From Strongylocentrotus droebachiensis (taxonomy: Eukaryota; Echinodermata; Echinoidea; Camarodonta; Strongylocentrotidae), in assembly GCA_035222895.1 (NCBI GenBank), contig JAVYIG010005342.1:1-64000 (forward strand): a stretch of DNA of 64,000 nucleotides. The letters are read 5' to 3'. Position numbers and translations under genes: made by a program. How positions within the stretch are numbered: the stretch's first letter is position 1; every line of letters begins with the position of its first letter. This document shows, one piece after another, positions 41,901 through 56,900 of this stretch. Under the pieces are notes generated by a model. That model saw only the letters and a list, made by a program, of their open reading frames with translations. It ran no database searches and was not told where the DNA came from.

Positions 41901-44900
41901 CAAGATGGCTTTGAACCTTTGACCTCATCATCATCAAAGTTCTTGCATCAAATTGATTGCATGTTCAGTGCTTTTCACTGAACGTTCATTGACCTTTTGA
42001 CCTCTATTCTTGGTCAGATTTGACCCCTTTTCACAATGAACTGCACCTTCAAGAGATGTGGCACAAGTTTAATGATTCTAACTAGCTATAAAAAGTTATT
42101 GCTGCGCAGGCGAAACAAAATAAAGGCAAATTGATGTTCATTTATGCAAGTTTTCTATTCAAAAGCAACCCATCCACCATTTTGCCAGGTTTACCTGAAC
42201 ACATTTAGCATATTTAGAGCAGGGATGGGATTGGCATGGTCATAGAGGTTAGCAACCGCTTGAGGGCGAGTCTCCGGTGTAAGCAGCATAGTGTCTGGCT
42301 GCTGAGAGCACTGGAAGGGTGCTGCATCCTCATCCAGGTAAACTGTTCCATTTATCGGTGGCAGCGGTGGGATTATAAAGCATGCTCTTTTTAATAGAGT
42401 ACCGAAGCTGTGACACCATAAAAATCTTTTTGGGGGAATTTCTTAATTACTTTGCTCTGGCTCGTAATATGAAACAGAGCAATATAACACTGAGTTCCTA
42501 TAGGAAATCTATTTATTCAGATGGTCATATCTCAGCCCATGCTGAACATATTCATTTGGTTTTTAATATTTGGACATTATTTTGTATGCTCTTTCGGAAA
42601 GTGAAGATTTTTTTTGGAGAAATCCCAAAATAGATTTTTGATGATGTCACACTTCACCACTCTATAGATCAATATGTTTGGATGCCAGAAATATTTCTTG
42701 TGAGGTGTAAACTAACCATGCAAATAATCAGAAATAGATTCAGAGTGATTTCTATGAACATATAAAATCAATGTTATGATTTGTGATTTTTAAATAAAAT
42801 CATGCACCTTTGAACAATGTGACTTGGAGATGAGTCCCAGATGTACACTGTACATGTAACACTATAGCTAACTTTTAAACCAACCTAAAACCCAACTTCA
42901 CCAATAATCCTAACCCTACATGTATATCTGCATGTTTTAAAAAATGAAGGCCAAGGCAATTGTTGCTGGAGCAATTGTCAGAACGCCAAGCAGCATACAA
43001 GTAGTATCAGGCTGCTGAGAACAACACTAGAATGGTACAGCATCCCTATCAATGTGTAAACTCTTCCGTTTATTGGTGGCGGCAGTGGGATTTAAGAGCA
43101 TGCATTTTTAGATCAATTTATTTGGAGTACCAAAAAATTGCTTGGAACCCTTTGTGAGGCATGATGTAACATGCAAATCAAAGAGAAATGATGACATGAA
43201 AAATGTATGGACCAATGACAGGAATGAATGTGATAAATGCTTCAAGCAAAATCTGGAGAAATAAACTGAAACAAACAACTATCGAAGCTAAAGGAATTAG
43301 AAAGCTCATAAGTTATTTTTCGCCTTCACCAGAAGCCAACCTGCCCTTTAAGGTGCTGAGTACCGTATATGTAGACTGGTAGTAGCGAACCTGTATTTAA
43401 TCAATACCGTTCCCCCCTTCTTCATATTTACAGTTCACTTGACCAGCCGTGTTTTTCTTTTGATGCTGTTTACCGACCACTTGGCCAAATGGAGCCATGA
43501 GAATACCATTCTACCTTCTTTGTACAATGTCATGTAACTTTACCTACAGGTACACCAGCCTAGAGAGTAGAGACAGTGATTTTCTGACTTACTTGGATTA
43601 AAGAGAAGATGAACTACAGACCCTGTTCCATTAAAACTTGTTATCAATAACAAGTTCCGATAAATGTTATAAGCTACTGATATTGTGCCATTTGATTGGC
43701 TGAGAGCAAATTTGTTGTCACAACTATTAAAGCATTTGTTATTTTGAAACAGGGCCCTTGGTTGTAAACTTGTACAGGTGAGAACAAAATTTGTGAGCAT
43801 TCTAGTTCTCACTATTCCCATCTTCCCAGCATCACCAATTCTTACTACAACTTTGACCTTGGACCTCTGACCAAAATCAAATACCTACCCACCATGTAAC
43901 CTTACCTTTCACCCTAAACTTATTTAACCTTAACCCCAGCTGCAAGCTGTTGTCCCCCAAGAATTTGTAGTAGCACCAATTAAAATCCCTTTATAGAATT
44001 AGTTGCAACATGGACATCTTTTTTTTAAAACAAAATGGCGCTTGATTCTTCATATTTAGAACACATCCAACGCACAACCAATATCACTCCACAAAAATGT
44101 CAAGTAATACTGGAAACAAAACAGCGTCTCCTGATCATAGGTTGTCTTAAACTCGTCTTTAAAGGGACTTTAAAAAAAAATGGCTATAGCCCCAATGATA
44201 ATGATAATAGCTCCCTCTACCTGAATTGGTTGAGCAGCGACAACTTTGGCGGCTTCTCGCATCTCATGTATGTCTCCCTCATGGCCGAAGGCATGGTGGG
44301 GGAGGAGACGACCTCCGTCTCCAGGGCCAACGAACTTTTGAAGGCCTTGCGCATATGAATGTCTTGAAGAGATACTGATGGAGAGAGAACCCGATGAAAT
44401 GCGATGAAAAGAAAGAGAAGAATATAATGCAAACTTAAAAATGGTTTAAAAATACAGAAAAGCTCAAGAACCAAATAATCATTGAATAGGTATGAAATCC
44501 AAGAAAATGAAGAGAAAGCCAAATGGGAAATTGTTCTAAAAAATAAAATATGCATAATGATATCATTGTTATATAATTTTTGCAAAAACTGTAAATACAT
44601 AACAATGAACATGTAGGATAAGAAAACGTTATTGTACTGATAAAATGTAAATATGGAAAGTTTGAGCAAAAATTTGTAACCAAAAGGCAATGGAGTGAAA
44701 TAAAGAATATACATGTCAGAATTGAACAAAAACCATTATACCACTACATGTAAATACAGGTAATGAAATATAAATACTATTACAATATTGCTAGGTGTAG
44801 GGGAGACTGAAAAGATTATCAGTCACCAAAAGCAAAGGAGTAAATAAAAATATACATAATTCAACAAAAACCATTGTAACAATCAATAATGGTACATGTA

Positions 44901-47900
44901 ATTAAATAAAAATTATATTATAATATTGCTAGATTTAGGGGAGAATGGAGGGATTGCCATTCACCAAAAGCAAAGGAGTGTATGAAGAAAAAAACCATAA
45001 TAAAAACAAAACCATTGTAGCGATTTTTCATGTAATGAAATAGAAGCCTATAATAATATTACTAGATTTAGGGGGGACTGGGGAATTGTTAGTCTGCAAG
45101 CCCAGACTCTAATTTGACACTTTACCACAATTCGTAAAGCCTTGAGCAGAGCCTAGATCTGCCAGTTTCTGGCTGTGTCAAACAAGACCAGCAGAACCTA
45201 TTGTAGTCTGATGTTGCAGACACCGTTACGTACAGCGACTGACAAGGGTTTGTGTAGACCTGCAAACTAGGCGATTGTAGCACTGTTGTCTTTGAGAGCT
45301 TATAATTTCTTTCTACACTTCCATGATCTTCATATTCCCCTTGTTTATTGTTATGACTGTGAAATCAAGACTGTATTTTGTTTTAAAATGTTCTATTGTA
45401 CATGTACCGGTATGTACTTTATGTATTTTTTCAAATGAACACATGAAAATAAAACTGTGAACTTAATACTTAACTCTATACTTGTTATCTTTAGACCCCC
45501 ATATAATTGCTTTACGACATTACGCCCCCCTTTTCTCATATTTTTTTTATAGGCCTACACATGCATGTACAGGTTTAAGTAAACTTCCTGAGGACATTGC
45601 TTAATTTTCTTTCAATACTTACATTTCACTTTTACACTCACTATTTAAAAGAAACAGGACTTTCGATTTAAGATCATACTCTAGAAAGGCAGGAAACTCT
45701 TTGGCTTTTGTTACCCACACAATATTTACTTTCACTTACTTTTCTCAACATTTATGAACAACTGCACAAGTACTTGTATTTCACCAGAATAAAACTGGTA
45801 TCGCGCACCCATAAGTCTTTGAAGTACATGACTTGCAAAGAAACTTAAGAAAGACATGATGTTACATTTATAGTAAGTTTATTTACTGTACATGTACATG
45901 TTTGAAAAAGTGTTTAAAGTTGCACTTTCACTTTTGTTTACCAAAGAAAAAATAAAATATTGGCTTTCTCCCATTATGGTAAATATCAACCAACATTCTA
46001 AAGGAAGTTATTTTTAATTGAATATTATTTTAGGCAGGAAATGACGAATGGTTATCAAGTTCTTTTATACCACAAGTAATAAATATGTTCACTTTTTGTA
46101 GAATAAAATATACATGTACATGTAGAGTAGGGCTAAAGTAGAGGTCTGCAGATGAATCATAGAGTCATCCCTTGCACTTTGTTAAAAGTAGGTACAGAAG
46201 AGGGCGTAATACATGTACATATAGGTAAAAATTTTAGCACCTCAAAAACGGTTCGGAAACTCAAGTTGGATTGATTATAACTCTTTTATCATGGCATAAT
46301 TATCGCTTTGACAATTACACCTCTATCATTAGAAAGTGTATTTATTCCTTATTAGAATGATACCATATTTGTTATGATTCTGCAGCCATGGAGTGGGCAG
46401 TACATCAGAACAAGGGGTTGGGTCAAAAGTGCCCACCCCCCACCCCCCCCCCCCCCCCCCCTCCAACCTAGAGCACCGCCTCTGCTGTCTTTAATGACGT
46501 TCTATCCCCTGGTGCTGAAGTTCAAGATGTGAGGAGAGAATGAAATACGATGCCTCAGGTGTACCCTCATTTTAGAGCTTGTATCATGGGACACATTGAC
46601 ATGTTGACATGAATACATAATAAAATGTATACTGTATCAGTGTATGTGAATGCATTGCTGCTCACTCATACAATTATAAGCAAAGATGGAAGCTTTCCTT
46701 TCTTTTTCTTATGTCTTTTTCTTAAAATGATGATGATAAGACACTTTGAATAGCACTTTATTATAGCAGAACGCATGCAAGTCATTTGTTCTATCTCTGC
46801 AGTTTAAAACCGAGTGACAATTTTTTATTTTTTAATATAAGCACTCATGAGCACCGAAAGGTGGACCTGTGCGCTATACAAGTAGCCACTATTATTCTTA
46901 TTACCGGTATAACAAATTCATCTGCCAAAAATGCTCATGAACATATTTTATTAATATTGCGCCTGCATGTGTATTTAAAGCATTTGAAGCTACCAAATTC
47001 AGATACATTTCTTCCAAATCTTTTTCAAAATAAGATACAGATCAATTGCAAAGAGATACAGTGTAAATTCAGATTTCATACAGAAGATTTGTGAAGATAC
47101 TGTACATAGGCCTACATGTACAAGCTAATACAAAACTGCTAAATCATGTAGCCCACACATAGCACTTTGTGTCTTGTTGTCTAGATTTGTAAGTTGCATG
47201 TATTGTGCCTCTATCACCATACATTTAAGCGCATGGAATACCAATCAATTAAACAGATGTTGAAAATGTCAAATTTTGTTGCAGATACCAGATGGTTTGG
47301 TGATAGCCACTAACCTTGTAACCTAGCCCATATTGTATGCCAAACCCCCAAGGCTCCCTTGGGGACAGACACAAGTTCACATGCAACTCATTCTATGCAC
47401 ACATCAATACTACTATTTAAATGATAAATCAATCTGGATTAATGGATTTAAAGCACTTAATATGAAATACTGTCTCTATTGGGCTTTACGCATATTTTAC
47501 CCCTAATTCAATTTGATCATGTCATGTCAACTCAATTTCCCATACATGTACCCCCCCCTTACAATGCTCTTGAGATCAGGTTTGTATCAGTGCCCCTTTG
47601 CATAAAACTTACCACTGATGGTAACTTTGCCATCAATATTAACTACCATGGCAACATACATGTATATCAACAGTTAAACAAATCAACGTTTCCACCATGG
47701 AAGTTACCATGAATTGTAAAGTTACCATCAATGGCATCAAATGCAACGGACCCTGAACAACATGGTTATTTGTGTCTTCTTCTTTTTTTTTCTCCCTCCT
47801 TTTGTTTCTTCTTTGACTTTGAAGTGTTCTTTACACATTGAACATGTTTCATTTTTTATGCAAATACAATGTACCTCCCCACCGGCACCATCCCATCCCA

Positions 47901-50900
47901 CCTCCTTTAATGCCCGTGTTCTTCAAGAATCAAGAGTCCACAAACTTGTGTATGGCTAAATATGTGGGGACATCTTTGTCAACCAAGAGCTCGAACAACC
48001 GACAAGAACAACATCATCAGTGTCATGGGCTGTCAATCTGAAGTTGTACTACATGTACATGTACATCCACAATATTGTGTACAAAGCCAATTCACTAAAT
48101 CGTATAAAATATGGTACTGCATTACTCGTCAATCTCAGTAAACATTCCACAGCTATGACACAAGAAGATGTACGCCTATAATTTCTGTAAGATATTGTAT
48201 GTTACATATTTGCCTACATGTAGATGTAGATGTAGATGTAGATGTGTAATGAAAACTTGTAATGAATACCGTACAAGCACGTACAAGTACTGAGGTTCTC
48301 AAGCCAGAACAAGACCTTTCATTCTCAATGAGTATCAACTACATTGTCAAGTAGATGTACATGTACAGGTTTTCAATTTAAAAAACAAGTCATGTTGATC
48401 TTATTTATTTTCATGTTTTCTTGATTTTTTTCAGGGGGGGGGGGGGGGGGTTATAGCTACATGGAAGAGTTTTTAAATCCTTAGAAAAATGAGGATGAAA
48501 AGCTTTTTTTCTTTAATGTTTAGGTGAGCCTACATGAAATGATTTCTTTTTTGCTAGGGGATACATGTATGAATGTGAAACTACTGCAAGTAGACATTTA
48601 ACAAAAATACGTTTTCAATTACAAGATTGGGCAGGCAATCTTTACTAAGAACTGGGTACAAGCTAACATTTCTTTACAATAAGTAGATATTTTTTTACAC
48701 TTACACTACAGGGGTCTGGAAAATATGGGTCTGGAAAACATGGGTCTGGAAAACATGGGTCTGGAAAACATGGGTCTGGAATACATGGGTCTTCAAATTT
48801 CAACTCCACCCCCACTAAAAAAAAAAGTTTGAACACAGTGCCCCACACATTGTCAATCAGAACCCTTGTCAAAACAGTAGACCAAGCACACTTCTGCGTG
48901 CATGAAATATTTACGAATTTTCTGAGTGGCTTGATTAATTAATAGCTTTGCAAGAGTTTCATGCCGCAAAATACTTAACTCATGATTGACTATATTACAC
49001 TTCTGCATTTTTGCAAAGCACCAAAGCTCCTACATGTAGTCAAGAAAATGGCTTTCCTGGATAGTTTACAAAGTGACTTTCATGTTGTGAAAGTTTGTGG
49101 TTTGACAGTAGTGGGCAGCCCTGATGCATACATGTAGGCCTATATTTAAAAGTCAAGTATGCAGTACATGTAGGGACTACTGTATGTACAATAGGCCTAC
49201 AGACTACAATGTACATTGCAAAGAAAATGTACCGGTAGGCCTACATATAGTGTGGAGGCCATCTTCGCATTTACTTTTATCCAAGTAATACCCTTGAGAC
49301 GAAAGTTGATCTGGTCGCACTTATCAGTAATAGAATAATGGAAGTCATTAGCCAACCTCAAGCCTCTTTCAATCATCCAATGAGTCACACAATCTGACAT
49401 GTTTCATGTTGTTTACAAGAACCTCAACCAGCATATTTATGCAGTACACATCTACAATGCAGGCCTATGCACTAATTACTTTAGCAGGCTCATCAACACA
49501 TCCAATATGCGTGTGTCACTGTTGAATTATTCCCTTCTATTATTAGTTACAAATGTACACTGTACATCCGTAGTTGCTGTTGGGTATTCAAAATATGCAT
49601 GGGTTTGTCTAAGGTTGATGTCCATGACATTTTGAATAGGCATGCATGAACATTAAATAGTTAAACATGTAGAAGTGATCAATGCAAGATTTAAATGCAT
49701 GACTAAAGTACACATACTGAAATATCCTTGTACATTTATAGTTGTTGGCCTAAAAATAACTAAATTATTTACAGATACTGTAGCAATATGAAATCACTTT
49801 GGGGATACACTAGCTGGCAGGGATTGGCTAGACGTTGGGTCATTAATCATTTACAATGTCATTATGCACAAGGACATTAATTTGCACATACTGTACCTGC
49901 ACACTTGCTCATGTACATGTACATTGCTTTATTAATTTGTATTCATATATGTTGGCAGAATTTAAAAAGCATTCTGTTTCTTTTCAGAATGCCATCCCTT
50001 TCCATACAGGACCAGAGCCCTGTTTCAACTCATTATCAATAAAAGGTAACACTATTTCTTATAAGATACTGACTGACATCCTTGCATCTGATTGGTTGTG
50101 AGCATATTTGTTACATACAGGTGTACATGTACGTGTACATGTAGATCTGTAGCAGTTGTTATTGATAACAAGTTTTTATGAAACATGGCCCAGGAATTGT
50201 TTAGAATGACATGCACTGTGTAAAACAGGTACAATGTACCAACTGGTCATACCATGTCATGCAGTCATAAATAACTTTACATGTAGGTCTGCAACTTCGG
50301 CCTACATGCTAACGTACAAGCAACACAACAAACAATCTTCTATGGCAACAACCACCTCTATCCACTATTAAAGTTTCCTGTTTCCAAACTTGTGCAAATA
50401 CACACTATACGCAGTAAGGCCTCGTTATCTAATAGAGGAAATTACCTTTACACAAGTCACCCACTTGTGAACATTTTGTTACTTTGCTAGGCAACTCATG
50501 GTCTCGTTTCTAACCTTACAAATAATAATCGACCATCTCTGATGGATATTTGTGGATAACAACTTAGAAGGCAAAAGAAAATGCAATGTGCCTTTATAAT
50601 TATAGACTTAATAGTTCTTTCTTTATTTTCATTAAAGGCATCGTTTAACAATGTTAAATCTGAGATGCACAGCCCTTCATGTTATCAGTGTCTGTGATAT
50701 GGTGTAATATTGAAGCCCTAAAAAAAATGTGCTTCAAAATGATCAAGAAGTGCCTCAAAAAAGTAAAAAAATCTTTGAGTGACCGGTTGTACCATATTCG
50801 TTTTCCTTAATAGACTGTAGTGTTATGAAAACCGTTTGGCAAACGGTTTTCAAAACAAAAAATGAAATTTTGAATTCCAATCATAAATATCTTGATAATC

Positions 50901-53900
50901 AGACAGGCGATCGGCTTGTAAAAGTCATGGGGTTCCTGACTGACCTAAAGGTTTATAATTATCATTGCAGCATGAGCTAAATCCAGGATTTTGTTTCAGA
51001 ATCTGAGACAAAGTTACCGATCCCTTTAACCCTTGTACCCTGTCCTCATTATTTCCTCTTATAAAACACTTAAAAATTCAGTTTCATACTTGATTGATGA
51101 TTATAAATGATTACTTATAACCAATTAAGATGTATGATACTTAAGTTTTGAGAGGGGTTTAGCATTACAAGCCACACTTTTCAATGAGCTTCTAAAAATA
51201 GTCTTACCTTCAAAATTTCTCAACTGACAATTTTATTCTATTGTCAATAATGTAACTAAACTATTGCATTTTTTATAATATCATTTCCTGTTGTACTGTA
51301 CATTACGTATTATTAACCGTATCAGACATCTGAGCAGGAAAATTTTTAAATGTTATTGCCCTCAAGGTTTGATAGATAAGCAAACAAAATTACAATATTT
51401 TAGCCCGCTTAGAAAAGTCAATGGGATTTTGTGTGTAATTTGCCGGTCAATATGGTTATACAGTAAACCAATGAACAAATATTTTAGCCCGCTCAGAAAA
51501 GTCAATGGGATTTGTGTGTAATTTGCTGGTCAATATGGTTATACAGTAAACCAATGAACAAATATTTTAGCCCGCTCTGAAAAGTCAATGGCAAAATGCG
51601 TGTTAAACTAGTGAGCAATAATATAGAGCCAGTTGTAATTTACATCGCGCATCAGCTACAGGTACTGTAATTTACATTGCGCATAAAATGCGCACTTCGC
51701 GCAAACTCTATTGTGACGTAACAATCACACCCTAGGCAAACTGTTTGCAGTGTATCGAAAATCACTGGATGAACAGTGCTGGTTTGACAATATTTTTGCA
51801 ACTTCTAATGCTAGGAAACTCTGTGTAGCCTACATGTACATAATTTAAGAGTATAAGATAGTAAGAGTTTCTTGTTTGCTCTAGATGTCTGATGTGGTTA
51901 ATAATAGTAATATTGACTGCCTAATTCAGGGCAATACGTCATACATGTATATCACCCTCACCTTCGGTTCGGGTGATATTATGTTTTATATACCTCACTT
52001 AAGAAATCCAGCCATCTGATTGGTCGAATTGCATTCATAAACTTCAACTATTTCTGTAAAATTCCCAATAACCATGGTTATTGGGAAAATAGTTCAGTCT
52101 CCATGGTTACCCCATAGGTTTACATGTTAAAAAATGGTCTGAGCGATCGAGGATACCGCGTACGTGTGCGAAAAATTGGTCGGCAATTTCAATACAATTG
52201 AATTTCGATCGATCTTACCGACAATTTTATCTTGCATTGTTGACATGAAGACGAAAATAAACTTCCAAAAACAAAAAAACAACATCTGCCGATAGATCTT
52301 GATCTAAATTCGTGCCAATATGCATTGCAAAAGTAAAAGAAGGGCCTGTTTATATGGAGCAGCCGCGAAGCATCCTCCACTCGAAACCGTTTTCAATCCA
52401 TTTTAATCTATATATAAGAAAAAACTACTTTGTAATTAACAGAGCGCGATAGCCGAGCGGGTTAAGGCGCTGACTTTAGTTACATCACCTTTTGTACGCA
52501 AGAGTTCGAATCTCATCTTCGACAAAAGTTTTTTTATTTTTTATTTTTTAGTCTATTTTTTTTGGCATATAAAAGTATTAATGACTGCTTTAATATTCGA
52601 GAAATAGTTGTTTTATTACGCTCTCGGGAAGGTTACAATTGGGCTATTGCCCTCGGCACGCCTCGGGTAATAGCACAATTCTAACCTTCCCTTGAGCGTA
52701 ATAAAACAACTATTTCTCTCAAAGCAGTCATTAATACTATAGTATTGCCCAGAAGGCAGTCAATATACTTAAATATCCTCCATTTTGTTATATATTGCTT
52801 TGATTTTGTTTATTTTCTGTATACATGTACATATTGAGCATGTAAAAGTAAATGAAAATACATTGCAGATACAAATACCAAGCTAGACTGGAAGCTATCG
52901 AAACTAGAATTTATTTTTTGGCATTGAGTGGGCCTATTCAAGACTAAGGGAAACACAGATACACATAATGGTCGATCATCTAAACATAAAGAAATCTAAT
53001 TATATAGAAGAAGATGATCTGAGTAGTATTATTTGCCAACTACTTAAAGGGCAAGTCAAACCCATTTCCAAGTTGAATTGAATAGAATAATAATATAAAT
53101 TGAACAAAACAAATAAACAAAAAAGGTGAAAATTTCTTCAAAATTGGACACACAAAAAAGAATTTTAAGGTTCCTCATAATTTCATGAAACAGTGTACCG
53201 GTAATAGTAAATACAAAGCCTATGGGATGCACTAGTAGGCTGTAAAGTCTCTGTAGTCTTTTACTTCAGACACTATTATGCGCTGCAACTGACAAGGGTT
53301 GGTGCATTCCTGCAAACTACGCTACAAATAATTGCCCATGAGAGAGAGTTCAAAAAGTCTGTCACCAGGAAATAAATTAGAGCTTTTCAATCTTAAGGGG
53401 TGCAGCCATGTGTAAATAAGAACGGCACTCTTGAGCTGGAGATGAGATCCTATTTCAAGAAAGGTAATACCAAGAGCGATGTCTTCCTCAACTGTCAATA
53501 GGCCTGTCCTCATCAGCTTGAGATTGCCAAATATCCCGCCATGTCTGATTTGGGAAATAATCCTGAAGTTACAAACCGCGTCTTCATCAGCTCGAGACTT
53601 GACCTCGAGAAATTAGCTCAAGATATTTTGCTCAGCGTTCGCGCATAGTGCGAGTCTTCGGGCTGGTGAAGACGCAGCGGACAAATAGCGGGATACTTTG
53701 CAAACTAGCCCAGATATCTTGTGATGATTATCTCGACCAAATATCCCGCTAATTGCAACTTCGGGCTGATGAAGATACAAATTAAGTGGATAATTTGCGA
53801 TCGGGATAGTTCAAATAGCAGAATATTCGCAATCTCGAGCTGATGAGGACAGGCCTAATGACGCAAGTTTGGTGGGTGCCCATCTAATTAAATACATTTG

Positions 53901-56900
53901 GAGGCAGAAATGCATTAAGACCAGGCTAATTTGCACCTGGTATGTGTACAGCGAAGACAGGGAATGTCTATACAAAGTCCATGGTCTATACGAGTATATT
54001 CCTACTAACATGTGCAACAGTTTGATAGAAACGCAAGCACTTGACTATGTACATGTATAGTCAAAGTTGTGTTAAAGTGTGCCAATCCCCAAACAAATCT
54101 TTTGTTCTTTATGTTAGTCCATGTCGTAATACTATGAGCTTTTTAGTTTAATGGTACTTCTGCAAAGACATTTTGACAGTTTGAATACACTCTAAATTAT
54201 TAAACATAATGCAATTTGTGAGAAGACTTCTCGAAGCATTCATAAAGCGCTCCCACAGAATAGGGCTTGTATGGTTCTGTGTGAGCCCATAAAATCTGGA
54301 TGAAGTTTTTTAAGGTCAATTTTATCCTAGCTGTACACAATTGATTTTTCAGGTGATGGGTACACTTAAAGCTCTTTGTTCGCTAGTGTAAAACGGATGA
54401 CACCACTCAAAATGATGATAAAAACATAATCGGCTCTTGTTTTAAGACCAACTTGAGGATCATACTTTGAAAGTTCAATCGGAAAGAAGGTCTCCAATTT
54501 CTTTGCATTCACGAGTAAATGTTATGAAATAGTTTGCAGGCATAAACCCTTGTCAGTCATCATGCATGACAGTGTCTGCAAAATGAGACTGCAATACAAG
54601 TAAGCTCTGTACCTAATGTATAGCCAGAAACATTGTTGTTGTTGTTGTTTTAGTTTATAGGCGTTTGTCATTCAGAAGTGAATATTTACGCATCTTCTCT
54701 TAGGATTTTTATTCCTTTAAAATTAGATTTACTTTTTTTGATATAGATTTGGATAAAATGGAGTTTTAAAAGCTAAACTTTTATTTAATGTTGAAGAATT
54801 CAGTGGCTGGCGAGCAAAAGGCTTATCGGCTATATAGGACGCCCAAGGCAGATCTACATGTAGGCTCTGCTCAAGGCTTTAGGAATTATAGTAAAGTTGT
54901 AAATTTAAGCCTGCGTTTACAAACTGGCAATGGAGGCAAGTATGATGTATCTTTGCGTATGAACACACCCTTTTTGGTAGTATATTGTGACCATTCTCCC
55001 ATGGTGGCTTGTTCATAAACTTCTACAACTACTGTCAACCACCAAACCAAACACACTAGCCAGCTTCTCATTAAACTGTGAGCTCTGGCTCCAGGCATGG
55101 AATGGTGTCTGTGATAATCGGGTCGGTGTCCCGCAGCCCGACACGAGTTGAAACTTCTAAGCAGCGAAGAGAACCAGGAGAGCCAAGAGACTCCAAGGGT
55201 ATCTGTGATAATCACGTCAGTCTCCTCAAGCAGGATATGATATAAGTTTTAAACTTATTAGCTTGTAGGCAGCTGAAGAAAACTTGTTGGACTGGGGGAT
55301 GATTTGAGAGGATTTGCATGTAAATTAATGTGTTAATTATCTTCCAATATGAACGCATTCTTGCCTAGTAACATGACCTGTTTCACATGGCTGCCTACAA
55401 GTTCATAAACCCCTGAAACTAAAGGAACCAGCCTTGTTTTCATTAAATCGAGAGCACAGACTCCAGAGGCGTCTGCGATAATCAGGTCATCGTCCTCAAG
55501 TTAACAAACAAGATGAAAACTTCTATCTTGTAGCCGAGAGACTCCCAGTGGTTTCACTTCATATTCCAAGGGGTGGGTAATGCATGATCATTTGCAGAGC
55601 CGAAAATGACCCCCTATTTGCTGACTTCTAAGCACAGCTTCCAAATTATGACCCTTTTTCCTAATACAGCGCTTCTTAAAGTCTTGACCATGGTCTTGAC
55701 CGTGGTCTTGACCGTAGGTCATGTCAATCCAGACCGCTGGGAGGCTCTGCTTTTTGTAACAAATTAAATTCCATCAGATATTGACCTAAACAAGCCATAC
55801 GTTATTCAATATATACAAGTGTTATTACTTAAAAATTTAGGATAAGACTGTCAGAGTCTGAAAGAAAATTATTAAAGTACTGTTTGGGTCATGTCTGGCT
55901 TTCCAGATTCCAGCAATTAATAGTATGGTGATTTTAATACCATACTGTACATGTAGTTTGCGTACTACTATAATTTGCGCACAGTTACAAAAATTATCGC
56001 TAATAATCAGTAAGACATCGAAAAGCTGATAAAAACAAAGGAAAGGGGAAGATAAAGTTATCTACCGGTAGTGAGTAGAAAGGAAATTGTATTTGGAGGT
56101 GGGTGAAATTTTCAACTATCGTGCGAACACCCCGTCGATATGAAGTGACACCACCCGGTATAGCCTACAGGCATCCAAGGAGGCGGGTGAGGAGAAGAAA
56201 GAAACATAAAACTGACCCTTCAATTTTTTTTGTCAGGTATGGATTGGGGAAATATGAATATACAGCCTGAAACCTCCCAAAAGTGTGCATTCCGAAGACC
56301 GAGACAACACTTGTAAGCAACTTTGACAAGGATAAGTTTCTGGAAATAGGCTACTTTCATTCCAATTTTCGATGGCAGGGAGTGGTTTTAAAACTCAAAA
56401 CACTGATACAGGGTCACCTTACATGAGCATGGCATCTCTCAGATTGAAACTACATTTGTATTGTACAAAATGGGTAGACGATTATTATGACTATTATTGA
56501 AAATAAAATCTCATGATCACTTTCTTTTTTTGCTCAAAAAAGGAAGATGTTTTTAATAGGCTAAGATCACAGCCGAAAATATGGGTACACTTTACTATAT
56601 GGTTTTCGGGGCAAATTGAGAGGACACAGTATTGGCCAAAAGGGTAGGAGGTTAGAGTAACATGCTGGGCGATTACTCCCAAATCAGGAATGTTGATAAC
56701 TGTATCTCTGCCCTTTCACCTCGACATCTGCACCTGTAAATCTACAAATAAATAACCTTTGGCTGCATGTTAAACAGCCTCATGATAAATGATCCTATTA
56801 AAAATTTGCATTTCAAAGTTGTGTTTCTCACTAAAACATAAGTTGCCATGAATATCAACTTTTTATAAGACGGGACACTGGATTAGTTTCTCATCAGGCC

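Noticed and set aside
41910-41935. DR1-like nuclear-receptor site (GACCTTTGACCTC type), also near 37144 and 43850
   Set aside because: The motif occurs in simple TGACC-rich stretches in this window, so a functional receptor site cannot be argued from sequence.
44217-44729. 170-codon minus-strand frame taken as a whole
   Set aside because: Only 44374-44221 is the WASF exon; the upstream part is intron, as shown by the acceptor CTCTCCATCAG and the loss of similarity.
52443-52523. Possible tRNA-Leu gene
   Set aside because: The segment is part of a dispersed repeat also at 29132 and the stems are degenerate.
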